The position numbers and the translations under genes are program-made. Shown here in pieces: positions 22,925 through 33,161 of a stretch of DNA of 64,000 nucleotides. Source of the stretch: Raphanus sativus (taxonomy: Eukaryota > Streptophyta > Magnoliopsida > Brassicales > Brassicaceae). The notes below the pieces were generated by a model. That model searched no databases, had not been told where the DNA came from, and was given only the letters and a program-made list of their open reading frames with translations. The stretch's first letter is position 1. Each line of letters begins with the position of its first letter. The stretch is taken from assembly GCF_000801105.2 (NCBI RefSeq), contig NW_026615360.1, positions 1-64,000 on the forward strand, read 5' to 3'.

Positions 22925-24284
22925 AAGGTTGTATCATGTCCTCATATGGTTGTTTTTCTGTTGGGGTATTTCCATTGAGGTTCTTGTTTAGCTTTAGGAG
23001 TTTGGTTGCTATATCCATTGGTTTGCAACGATGTGACACATCAAGGCTCTGATTTGTCTTTGGCTTCATGTTAGTGAAAAGGTTGTTGGTTAGGCTTGTT
23101 CCCCTCGTTATGGTAGATATCTAGAAGTTAGACCTTTTGATGTTCCTCAGTTTGGTTGTGTGTTTATCATGCGTTTTTGGTTGGTGTTTGCTTGGTGATC
23201 TTTCCTAGATTTGTGTATATGTCTCTTGTTAGCATCTAGCTGTCATTGGATTTGGATGTCATCATTTTCCTTATTGCTATTTTTGATTTTGGTTTTTTTC
23301 TTTTAGTTTGGTTCTTTGTGGGTTATATCTTTCCTATTTTAGGTTTAAGTTTTCGAGGATATTTAGATTTTTCACCGGTCTTGTTTCTAGACATTTTCCG
23401 CTCTTGGTAAAGTCCTGCTTTCCGCTTTTCGATCCTCGTAAAACTCTTATTACTAATAATATATGTTATATCTTTAAGTGAATAGATGTAATGTTTCATG
23501 TGAACCATTGCAATTGTTTGTATGAACAGTTGCAACTATAAAAATAAATCACTGCAACTATTGATGACTGCAATCTTTGGTAATAACATATTAATTAACG
23601 AGGGCTTCTAGCTCAGTTGGTAAAAGGTTTACAGCTGTGAGTTCCGCCACCTGGGTTCGAATCCTGACCACTGGGGAATTAACATTTTGGCATCGCCAGG
23701 GACAGAAGACCGACATGCGACAACACGTGACTAGTCCAAACCACTTCTGTGGGGTCAGGATACCTCTGTATAATTCAAAAAAAAATAACCATAGTAATTA
23801 ATTGCAACCTTTTGTGATTAACCATTGTAATTCTTTACTAACCATTGCAACTCTTCATTAACCTTTGTTACTTTTGGTTTAACCATTGTAACTTTTGGTT
23901 GCAACTCTTCATTCTCTATATAAGGAGGTGTAGGCATTGGCAAATGGAGATAGAAAAATCAGAAACCAAGAGTAGAAACTAATAGTAGAAATTAAGTAAT
24001 AGTTAGTAAGAGAGAGAGAGATATAGTAAGATTCATTGTTCAAAGATTACTAAAGATCTTTGAAGAAACACATATAAGCATTAAAACCTTTTTTGTTTCA
24101 CCTGTATCTTAACCTAGAAAACGAGTTAGACTTTGATTGCCTTATCCTACAAAGGGATTTCGCGTAACCCAAGGTTTGGAATAAGGTCGAAATACTCTTT
24201 AAAGAAAGTGACCCCGTGCGCGATTCAATCATTATCTAAGTATATAATTCATAAATATTCGGGTTACAACCCAAATAACTAACA
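22925..24284 (+). repeat. Copia 3' LTR (contains a SINE)
   Basis: 1360 bp, or about 1156 bp without the SINE and its duplicated target. It preserves the uninterrupted versions of the Cassandra site (about 23285), the Helitron site (23461/23462) and the gypsy site (TGTAG at about 23930), which makes it the reference for the fragmented 5' LTR. Confidence 0.8.
23599..23785 (+). mobile_element. tRNA-derived SINE
   Basis: A 187-bp insertion with Pol III box A TAGCTCAGTTGG (23609-23620) and box B GGTTCGAATCC (23654-23664), and a 9-A tail (23777-23785). Imperfect target duplications TAATAACATATTAATTAA (23581-23598) and TAACCATAGTAATTAA (23786-23801) flank it. The 5' copia LTR has the empty site (AATAACCTTATTAATTAA, about 14240). 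Confidence 0.88.
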
Positions 24285-25027
24285 ATATATTTTATGATGG
24301 AAAAAGAACATAAAATAAAACTATTGTATTCTAACAACATGCAAACAGTGCTAATAGATGTGCACATATTAGCAAATTTAGTAGTAAGAAAAAGAGTACT
24401 GCATTAGTCAATAAGACACATTTTCATCTTTCTTTACATAGAGAGACACAATCTGTTAAAGGGGGCATTTTTCCTGAAACCGAGGAATATATAGGACGAA
24501 AATGCCATTTTTCCTTGCTAACGGGTAACTTGTATTTGGATTCTAGTTAATGTTTAGGTAGAAGATACTTTGGATTTTAGTCAATGTTTTAGTTAGAAGA
24601 TACTTTTGTTTACGAAAGTTACCAAAATATGTGAGAGACTTTTATTCTTTTAATATTAGTTTAAACTTTTTTATCCCAACATATTTCATACCTTATTTTT
24701 TGTTTGCTAATATGTAAATACATATATAAACATATGTATAAAATGCATATACTTTTTTCTTTTCATTTTGATATCCATATAGATATACTTAAATTTTTAT
24801 TAAATTTTCTTAATTATGATTTACCGAAATTGTTTTTTGTGAACATAGACACAGAAAATGTGGATGCGAAAAATGTGTACATGTAATTTGTGTAGAATTT
24901 CAAATTACGTAAAATTTTCTTAATTATGATTTACCAAAATTGTTTTTAATGTTGATTTGAGAGACATGAGAAATGTAAATCTTGGTTTTAATTATATTTT
25001 AATATAAATTTTTGTTATAGATCACAA
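24285..25027. other. AT-rich spacer between the copia 3' LTR and the MULE
   Basis: No gene seen. Two near-duplicate phrases lie at 24537-24608 (GTAGAAGATACTTTGG / TTAGAAGATACTTTTG), and another at 24810-24945 (TTAATTATGATTTACC twice). Confidence 0.35.
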
Positions 25028-25036
25028 TTTTGTATT

Positions 25037-25115
25037 GGGAGAATTGGAAAAACAAGACACTTTTCTTGTTTGTTTGTCCAAATAAGACTTCTGAAACTTT
25101 TGGTCATTTTGGACA
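25037..25115 (+). repeat. Left terminal inverted repeat of MULE
   Basis: Pairs with the reverse complement of about 29560-29638; the best-conserved block is AAGACACTTTTCTTG. The pairing is imperfect. Confidence 0.8.
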
Positions 25116-25766
25116 GTTTTTGCCCTTGTATTGTGAAAAAAATAGTAAACTAAAGTTAAAAAATATAAAAAAATATAGAAATCATTAAAAACCAAAGTAT
25201 ACATACTTTTCTGTTTAAATATTTTTTTTAAAAAAATATGGAACTATGTTTTATTTAATGTCAAAGCTAGGATAGAATACTTGTTCTAGCCATCTACGTA
25301 GTATACAAATCGAATACAAAGTATTATACATAGGTTTACCTTGGATAGAAAATATAAACTACAGTCTCTTCAATAATCTACCCAAGATAGATTTTGTGTC
25401 GTATTATTCTAGTTAGATATCTTCAGTCTACATACGGTTTTTTTACAAGTTCTACCCAAGACTCAGTGAAATACTTTTTATTTTTTTCCCGTCATACCTT
25501 GTTATGCCTTTTACTTTATAATAGCCTACGACATAATGTAGTTTCCACTCCTCTACACCTTTCTGCCTTAGGTAGGATGTCTATTCTATCCAAATATATT
25601 AAAAATGGAAACTTCCAAATTTCGTGGTCATATGTTTCCTAAATCTATCATAAATATCTCTAAGTATATTCTCCCCACGATTTTCTCCTCTCTTCACACG
25701 ATCTCTATCTCTCTCGTTCCTCTCTCATCTTCATCGACAAACATCTCTTCTATCAACCAACACAAG

Positions 25767-27845
25767 ATGGTTCTAATCTATGTAAAATCTGGTGTATGGA
25801 TGTCAAATTTGAGTGACGAGTGGAGTTTCTTGCCAGACAAGCAAAGGCGTGGTCGAACGGTGACATTAGAAACAACTACTTCATTGGAGGAACTCAAGAT
25901 CATGGTGTGTGAAGATTATGGGGTTGACCCTAATTTGGTTACTGTCGAGTTCAGTTATGAGATGGTGAATCAAAGAGGAAATCCGCCCATTAGTATGAGC
26001 AATGATCGACAAGTGAGTAACTTTGTGGGCTACGCAAAGAAGGATTCCTCTACAACCTTGTGTGTCACGTTCTCTGGTACTGGTACTGGTGTAAAGGAAA
26101 AGGAACGAGTCAATATCGATTTGAATAAGGAGCCGTGTGATTCAAGTAATGTTGAGGAAGGTGAAGTTCCTGACATAAATCTGGGAGATTTTGCAGAAGC
26201 ATCAAGAGAGTGTCGTGATAAAAGGAAGAATCATGTCGGTGTAGATGGTTCCGGCGATGCTGGTTTAAAGAGTGAAAACTATGGAGATAGTGAAAAGAAA
26301 GAGAAATCCGAAGCTGGGAACCCAGATTTCGTGAAGAAAGATCAACTTTTCCGAAGTAAACGTGTTCTAAAGGCAACAATGGAAATTTGGGCGATGAAGA
26401 ATAATTATGATTTTATTGTTACCAAATCAACGAAAAAATGGTGGTCTATACGATGTATGGATAACACGTGCAACTGGACTGTGCGTGCGGAATGTGTTGA
26501 TGGTTCTACATATTTCATGATCAATAAATGTGTGGGTATACACTCATGTGCTCCTTCAAAAAAAAGCAAATTCGGAAAAATGGCGTCGGCAAGAACAATT
26601 GGGAAGCTGATACAACATCGATTTGATGATGCTAGTGATGGCCCCAAAGCAAAGGATATCATGCAGTTTATGAGGATGGAGCACAGCTGCGAGATTACTT
26701 GTTGGCACGCTTGGGAAGCTCGTGAGTATGCAATTGCAGCTGTTAGAGGTATACCAGACGAAAGCTATGCAAAGATACCATCATATTTGCATATGATTAA
26801 AGAAGCTAATCCTGGTACACACACTCACTATGAAACTAAAAAGGATGGTAGATTCATGTATCTATTTATGTCCTTTGGGCAATCGGTTAGAGGATTTCAG
26901 AGTTCAATGCGCAAGGTGATTGTTGTTGATGGAACTTTTCTGAAAAATAAATACAAAGGAGTTCTACTTGTTGCTACAGCTGTAGATGGTAACTCCAACT
27001 TGTATCCAGTTGCATTTGGAGTTGTTGATTCAGAGAATAACGAATCATGGGAGTGGTTCTTCCGATAGTTGAATGTGGTTATTGCTGATAGTAAAGACTT
27101 AGCTTTTGTGTCAGATAGAAATGCGTCAATTGCTAAATCGATTGGAACTGTCTACCCACGATCAAAACACGGAATTTGCATTCATCACTTGCTTACCAAT
27201 GTGGTTAAATTCTTCAGTACAAAGGGGTTCACTGCCTTGGTCGAAAAGGCATCAAAGGCGTATAGGCATTGTGAATTTCAGGAACGTTTCACCGAAATTG
27301 TTGATATCAGTCCGGCGCTTGGAAGATATCTACAGGAGGCTGATGTGAGAAAATGGGCTCGTTCTCTTTTCCCTGGATCCAGGTATGACATCAGGACCAA
27401 TAACCCTGCCGAGTCGATTAATTCAGTTCTGAGATCACCTAGACAATTTCCAGTAATTCCTTTGCTAGATAGTATAAGAGAACTGTTGACCCGATGGTTC
27501 TACGAGCGTCGCATGTTAAGCTCCAAACATATTGATCCTTTAACCGTTAAGGTGGAGAAAAAGATTGATAGGAGAATTTTCAAGGCTCGAGGGTTTCAGG
27601 TTCTCAAGGTTGACAACTTCAGATCACTTGTTAAAGGAGACATATATGATTGTCAGGTTGATCTGGAAGCCAGAACATGCACTGAAGTCATGGTTAGCCA
27701 TTATCATCCTCTTGAGAACCTTGATTCTATCATCCTCCACCTCATCTTCTCTCAGAAAAGTTATACTATCAACTTCATCAAAATTTCCTGTCCACGAGAT
27801 GTATGGATAGAGCTCATCCTACACAAGAAAGGTAAAGAAGATTGA
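25767..27845 (+). pseudogene. MULE transposase (MuDR/PB1-like N-terminus, DDE core), one nonsense codon
   Basis: Start chosen at ATG 25767 (MVLIYVKSGVWMSNLSDEW), because the family opens with this PB1-like domain; the upstream ATG at 25605 adds 54 unrelated residues. Residues about 1-110 are PB1-like, followed by an acidic linker. Residues about 190-265 carry the MuDR-type domain with FRSKRVLKATMEIWAMKNNY and CMDNTCNWTVRAEC. The DDE core includes VVDGTFLKNKYKGVLLVATA (Asp391) and FVSDRNASI (Asp450), then NPAESINSVLR. TAG at 27066-27068 interrupts WEWFFR-LN where the family has Gln. After EARTCTE (about 27686) the SWIM zinc-finger end is gone, and the last 52 codons read the antisense of the DUF1985 gene. 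It catalyses element excision and insertion in the nucleus. This copy is probably inactive. Confidence 0.88.
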
Positions 27846-28760
27846 ATTAACAATAATGCGAGTCAAACCGGATGAAGTAAAAAAAAACATAATTACCGTG
27901 GGTGTGAAGATGTTCTCCAACTGAATGAGCTCCTGGTATGAAATCTTTGCAGCTCCCATCCAGTTTACGCATCTAGGACCGTTCTTAAAACTTTTGTTCA
28001 GTTATCTTCCACAGAGCTTTCCAATTTTTGGAATTGCTTCCATTGCCCAAATCTGAAGAGCGTAGGAGAAGCCATCTAACACGTAACTCGTAGTCTTCTC
28101 CTTCAGGTTGTCACGTGTTTTACCTATTGACTCGCATAGAAGGTCGAAAGAAGCAACTCCCCAAGGGTACTTTCGGACCTTCTCAAGATCCATGACCAAC
28201 TTGATGTACTTGATGGGGATATTTGCCTTCTGATCTCTAGCGCAAACCATACACACAATGATGCAAAGATACACCAGCCTAATTCGATCAGCATTACTCC
28301 ACTTCTTAACAGCTAACCTGTGTTTCTTCCACAGCTCCAACATAGAAATTCCTTTATTACTCTTAATGACTAAGCTCCAGAAACCACCATCATCTTCCCA
28401 GTCAACCGGCTCCTTAAGGGAGAGACTAGCATCACACTCAAGCCCGGTAACTGCATGGTACTCCATCAACGAAAACCGGAGTGCTCTCCTCGCAAAGACA
28501 AACCAAAGCTCATGCGTTTTGTAAGTCACGAGCTCCCTACACAAGAAACTGTGTATCACCCTCGCCGAGTAACCCAAACCATTCTCGTGCAACTTGAAAA
28601 TCGGAGCAAAAACCCGATCTTTCTTCACTTCGTTCAACTCCTTTGGCAGCCATTCCTCCAACCTTTTGAGATACAGTACCATCCTGCAGTTGTTATTGAT
28701 CTGACTGACTTGAGTCTCCTCACCCGGCTTAAAAAGGCGTTTTGGTAACTCTTGAGACAT
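27690..28760 (-). pseudogene. DUF1985 (Kaonashi Ulp1-associated) gene, truncated
   Basis: Begins MSQELPKRLFKPGEE at 28760, just after a TTGTAG acceptor, so an upstream exon is likely (perhaps MAIPMAIS, about 29296-29270). DUF1985 runs through FAPIFKLHENGLGYSARVIH, CRELVTYKTHELWFVFARRA, YHAVTGLECD and YPWGVASFDLLCESI. TAA at 28004-28002 interrupts CGR-LNKSFKNGPRCVNWMG. The coding sense then continues to FTPT, a GT-AG intron (27896-27819), and DELYPYISWTGNFDEVDSIT down to about 27690, where the MULE deletion ends it. The Ulp1-like cysteine peptidase domain that normally follows is lost. The family's role is not settled; it is a passenger gene of MULEs. Confidence 0.8.
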
Positions 28761-29559
28761 ACCTACAATCAAAGAAAAAAATTGTAATCAGAGCACAAAG
28801 AACAATTTGATCACCATCAATCGATGCTTTACTAATTATAAGAGAAATTACCCAAACAATCGATTAAGACCCAAAGAATAACATGATGTTATTCATCTTA
28901 CAAAAACATCAAAATGACCCAAACACACGATTAAGACCCAAACAATCAAATGACCCAAACAATCGATCAAAATGACCCAAACAATCGATGTTAAGACAAA
29001 TCGGGTTTAAGATAGAGAAAATTGAAAAAATAAAGTTTAAGAGAATCAGAATAAGTAATCACAAACCTAGTGTTTAGAAACGTGAGATGGTGAAGAAATT
29101 GATGGTAGAAGAGGAAGAAGAGCCACCGAAGTTTTCGTAGAGTAAGAACAAATCTCCAATTCTTCAATCTGTAACTGATAACAAAGACAAAGAACACGAT
29201 TAGGAGATTAGAGACGAAAAATAGAAGTTCAAGAGTAAAGAAACGATTATGCTTTCATCTTACCCGAAATCGCCATCGGAATCGCCATGGGAGAAGCTTG
29301 GGTCTTTCGGCGGAGAAGATGAGGATATTAAAAGTCGATTTACCCTAATCGACTTCTCTTTTTTTTTATTGTTTTCCCTTTTTTACTTTCTGTTAAATCG
29401 ACTTTTCTTTTTTTTTAATTGTTTTCCCTTTTTTTAACTTCCTGTTTAACTGCTTTGATTTATTTTTATTTTTTTATCTCAGTAAAAAAGTAGAAAATCG
29501 GAAATTATATGTTAATTATATAAATCTAAGGGCAATTTGGTATTAAATGAAAAATAAAT

Positions 29560-29638
29560 CCTACTTACCTAAACAATCTTCAACAAATCCTATTGTGACA
29601 AATCTCCAAGAAAAGTGTCTTTATTTTCCAATTTTCTC
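29560..29638 (-). repeat. Right terminal inverted repeat of MULE
   Basis: Reverse complement starts GAGAAAATTGGAAAATAAAG and matches the left terminus. It is followed by the second TTTTGTATT. Confidence 0.8.
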
Positions 29639-29647
29639 TTTTGTATT

Positions 29648-32170
29648 TTATATGTTTTGAGATTCATTTTGATATAAATATATTCTATTTTAACATTATA
29701 AAAAAAATTGTGGGTAGAGATTTTTGTATTTATTTATTTATTTTTAATTAATTGAAAGTTATAATTTTAAGATATATTTTTTAAGATTTATATTAAAAAT
29801 TTTAAAAGAATATTTTTTTAGTTTTATATATGTGTATATATTTATATATGTATGTATATTATTTTTTTTTAAATTCTAATGAATATCTAGTTTAAAGTTT
29901 TTGTAAAACAAACTATGATATTGTTTGTGAATTTAAATTAATATATAAAATGTATATATTTTTATTTATAATATTTTCATTTTTAATTTTTAATTTTCAA
30001 ATATTTAGGAAAAATAATTTTGTATTTTTTTAGCCACCCACAACAGCAAACGCTAGTTGGAATTAACTTTTGATTTTAAGAGGTTGAGAGTGGTTTGAAA
30101 CAATTTGTAGCGGTTTGTATGATTTTTTTGAAACGCTATCAACCGCTACCAACGCAAAAGCTGCGTTTGTGGGTGGTAGCGGAGAAACTAGTCAGACCCT
30201 AATATTAAAGATTTTTTTAACAAAATATTCGGTTAAGATGGTAAAAAACAATGTGTGCACCCATAATATCTTAAGTTTGATTCTTATTTCCTGTCTTTTT
30301 CAATTTTATATCAATAATGCATCTAGTGAAAAAAAATTCTAGATTCGCCCCTGCCTCTGTCCATTTCCAACTTCTCCGTCGCAGCAGCGTAATCACTGTA
30401 ATGAAACCATTAGTAAAATTTCTGCAACAAATTTAAACCGAGCAATGTAAAGAAAGAGCGAGATATAACCATTAATCCTTCTGAGTTCTTTACAGAGGGT
30501 GATGCAGTCTCCAATTTTCATGAGGTACCTCTTCATGAAGAAAATGGTCTGTTCAGTTGTAAATACGTAAATGCTTTCTAGATATTTTCCATTGACACTA
30601 TTTTATTTAAAGTATCTAGATGGAGCTGCTAAGGTTTATTTCCTCAAGCCAGGATCCAACATCCTGTAAAAGAAAAGGAGCAATTCTCCACATCTAAAAG
30701 ATCATGAATGGGCACAAAGAAACAAACATAAAATACATAAAGGTGAGCATATGACAGAACAAAATCCATCCACAAGAAGCACAAACTCCAAAAAATCCAT
30801 AAAAAGTGAAGCATATACCACCAAACATCAACAGAATCAATAACTATTTGAAAATTACAACTGAGAAACTACTAAATTCGTTATGGTCAAAGTGAAAGTT
30901 GCCAAATACTCAGAAATGATTTAGCTTTGTTCCAAAATTATTTCACTGAATAGTTTACAAATGACCAAAGCAAATTACAAAAAGATTGAAACTTCACCCT
31001 TTTAAAATCGTAAAACCTTTGAAAAGAAACAACAATGTGGTTAAGCGTGTAACATTTATGTTTTGCCCAACGTGGCGAAGAATGATTGTATTTGTAAAAA
31101 TCGTGAGGTAGAAGACAATGGCAGCGGAGAGGATTTTTTTGCAGTGTTCCATGTGAAGGCGTCGTAGTGAAGGATCCTTAATTTGGCGAGGAGTCAGATG
31201 CCGAGAGGAGGTTAAGTACTGAATGGCGGTGGAATGATCGGGGTAGTTAAACTAAGTGATATCGAGCTTGTGGATGACCGAGGAAGCTCAGCCACAGTTG
31301 TTTGGGCTTTGATTGCGGTGGAGAGTAGTTTCAACGGCAAGCTGAGGCTCTCGACGATGGATTGCGACCGAGAGAAATTAGACTCACCACAATCAGTTGC
31401 AAAAGAGAAACAATATAAGGAAAGAGAAAGAGGAATTAATGTGTTGGATGGTAAAGTAAATATTAGTTACATTTCAATTTAATTGGATGAGTGTGTTCAT
31501 AAGAAAAGAAGGATATCAGGTTTTTGTAGATTGGATAAAGAGAGTCGCGCTGGAAGAATGGAAATGTGTGGGAGGAATTGAAAGTGTCTTGACATGTAAC
31601 TAGATTGTCTTAACATGTAACTAGATTATGGGCGGATATAATTTTTTGAAAATTTTAATTTTTATATTTTAATTTTTGTGTAATTATATTTGAGTTTAGT
31701 ATTAGTTTAATTTGATATAATAGTCCTACACTTCTTTCATATCTTTTCAGCTTCCTCTCGCGAGTCAGATAGACTACTCTTCATTAAAACGAGCATAACT
31801 TTAGATCTAGCCATCAAATGAACATCAAACTGGTGGAATTGGAAAGATAACTCAAAGATATATCATGTGTAAAAATATAAGCTCAATCGCACTGTTGGAA
31901 GACTTCCATCCATAGTAAACTACTGACGCATCTGCATAGCTCTACATCTCAAAAAGCTCCAAAATCTCCAAAATTCTCCAAAACAATTCTGAATCTGAAA
32001 AGACTCTAAAAAAATTTCCAAACACATATAATAGACTCTATAAAGGACTTATACCATGGTGTAAAAGAGGTGAAATCATTGTATATTAATTCAACATGCA
32101 ATTTATGAGAATGAACCACACATGGCACCATGACCTTATAGATTTATTGATGTGTTTTAACATTATATAA
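29648..32170. other. AT-rich intergenic region, possible MITE remnant
   Basis: 29648-30030 is very AT-rich. An inverted pair CCACCCACAA (30034) / TTGTGGGTGG (30158-30167), with CAACCGCTACC-like phrases, suggests an old MITE at about 30030-30180, without a clear target duplication. 31080-31490 contains codon-like stretches on the minus strand (TTVAELPRSSTSSISLSLTT) that shift frame repeatedly and match nothing I recognise; this may be a dead gene fragment. A 17-bp phrase CTTRACATGTAACTAGA is doubled near 31590-31625. Confidence 0.35.
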
Positions 32171-32176
32171 TCATAA

Positions 32177-32259
32177 GCAGGTTTGCCCGAGTGGTTAAGG
32201 GGGAAGACTTAAGTTCTTCTGCACATAAGTGCGCGTGGGTTCGAACCCCACAGCCTGCA
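32177..32259 (+). tRNA. trnL-UAA: tRNA-Leu (anticodon UAA)
   Basis: Complete class II cloverleaf of 83 nt. Acceptor stem GCAGGTT/AGCCTGC, D-arm with box A GTTTGCCCGAGTGGTTAAGG, anticodon stem GAAGA/TCTTC around loop CTTAAGT (anticodon TAA), a long variable arm TGCACATAAGTGCG as expected for Leu, and T-arm GTGGG-TTCGAAC-CCCAC with box B. Discriminator base A. A T5 run (32260-32264) directly follows as Pol III terminator. No intron and no CCA encoded, as in nuclear genes. Confidence 0.93.
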
Positions 32260-32264
32260 TTTTT
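32260..32264 (+). terminator. Pol III oligo-T terminator
   Basis: TTTTT immediately after the tRNA discriminator base. Confidence 0.7.
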
Positions 32265-32470
32265 ATTCAATTTCATATTCAATTTTGATTCAGTTTCATT
32301 TTGATAGTTAAAATTTTATTTTTATTTATGACTCGATAAGATCTTAAGTTAGGAAAAAAAGATCTGGATTTTCTTTATAACTCGATAAGATCTGGAATAA
32401 GAAAAAAAAGATCTGGAATCAGATGCAAGAATCTGTAGAAAAACATAGATCATGAAGGAAGTCAAAAATT

Positions 32471-33034
32471 ATGGTGAGAAAGATGAATTTTCCCAACAAC
32501 ACAACCATACAAACCTATGTTCGACCCCAAAAGTGTATTATAGGTATGTCTGAATTTAAACCAATAATGCTTTCCAATGTTTCATATAAGTGTAGGAGAT
32601 TCTGTTTGTCAGAAGAAACAGAGAAGCATACATCTTTCAAATGTCCATATGCTAAAAACATTTGGAGAACATCATGTATCTCTGATAATATCTAACATCT
32701 GTACTACAACATGACTTGAGGAGAAAATTAATGATTGTTTACAGTTTACAACATATAGAAGATTAACTCATTTTCAGGAGATACAATTTTGGTTCCTATG
32801 GAAAATATGGAAGAGTCATAACATGCTCATCTTTCACTAAAAATAAAGATATTGGAAGATTATACTACAATAATCTCAAAATGATGCTGAAGAATGAAGG
32901 CACATGAAGAGTTACATCAATGCTCTTTTCAAAATGGAACAACGAGAAGAAAATGTGTAACAAAGAAAAGATGATGACTCAAACCACAAGAAGGATGGAT
33001 TAAATGCAACATCGATGGATTAGAAATCAAAGCT
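32471..33034 (+). pseudogene. LINE relic: zf-RVT and start of RNase H domain
   Basis: The frame from 32471 has CRRFCLSEETEKHTSFKCPY, then AKNIWR, the zinc-binding zf-RVT motif found after the RT of plant LINEs. It continues after stops with THFQEIQFWFLWKIWKSHNM (about 32768) and, in another frame, PQEGWIKCNIDGL (about 32990), the entry to the C-terminal RNase H domain. Several stops and shifts; no catalytic RT part. A dead 5'- and 3'-truncated non-LTR retrotransposon. Confidence 0.65.
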
Positions 33035-33109
33035 TTCCAAGTTATAAAAAATAAAAAAGACAGAATTTTGTATCACCAGTTTAATCTTCAGAATCAAAAC
33101 TATTCAAAC

Positions 33110-33160
<51 letters not shown>
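33110..33160. repeat. Compound microsatellite (TA)n(TG)n
   Basis: About 10 TA units followed by 15 TG units, perfect. Likely polymorphic in length. Confidence 0.95.

Positions 33161-33161
<1 letters not shown>

Larger units (their letters stand above)
5188..24284 (+). mobile_element. Composite Ty1-copia element with a four-way split 5' LTR
   Basis: Outer frame of a nested cluster. The 3' LTR is 22925-24284. The matching 5' LTR is in pieces: 5188-5559, 5912-6084, 14123-14391 and 18920-19264. These total about 1159 bp, against about 1156 bp for the 3' LTR once its SINE and target duplication are removed. Between them is the decayed gag-pol (19292-22918). The LTR right ends match (CCAAATAAC/TAACA at 19264 and 24284). 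Shared sequence starts at AAGGTTG at the left of both. No clear 5-bp target duplication was found outside, and no initiator-Met primer site follows 19264. The element is old: the two LTRs differ at many positions and pol carries many stops. Confidence 0.8.
25037..29638 (+). mobile_element. Kaonashi-like Mutator element (MULE), complete with TIRs and 9-bp TSD
   Basis: Perfect 9-bp duplications TTTTGTATT (25028-25036 and 29639-29647), the Mutator hallmark, enclose a 4602-bp element. The terminal inverted repeats start GGGAGAATTGG on the left and GAGAAAATTGG on the right (reverse complement) and share AAGACACTTTTCTTG. Similarity fades over about 100 bp. It encodes a MULE transposase on the plus strand and, convergently, a DUF1985 gene on the minus strand. 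DUF1985 next to Ulp1-like peptidase sequence is characteristic of Kaonashi MULEs of Brassicaceae. An internal deletion has fused the two genes tail to tail near 27688 and removed the transposase C-terminus and the peptidase part. Confidence 0.92.

Noticed and set aside
23600..23670. Functional tRNA gene
   Set aside because: Boxes A and B are present, but the acceptor stem does not close and an A-tailed SINE body with a TSD follows.
30030..30180. MITE with TIR CCACCCACAA
   Set aside because: Kept only as a possibility in the region note; the inverted match is about 10 bp and no TSD was found.
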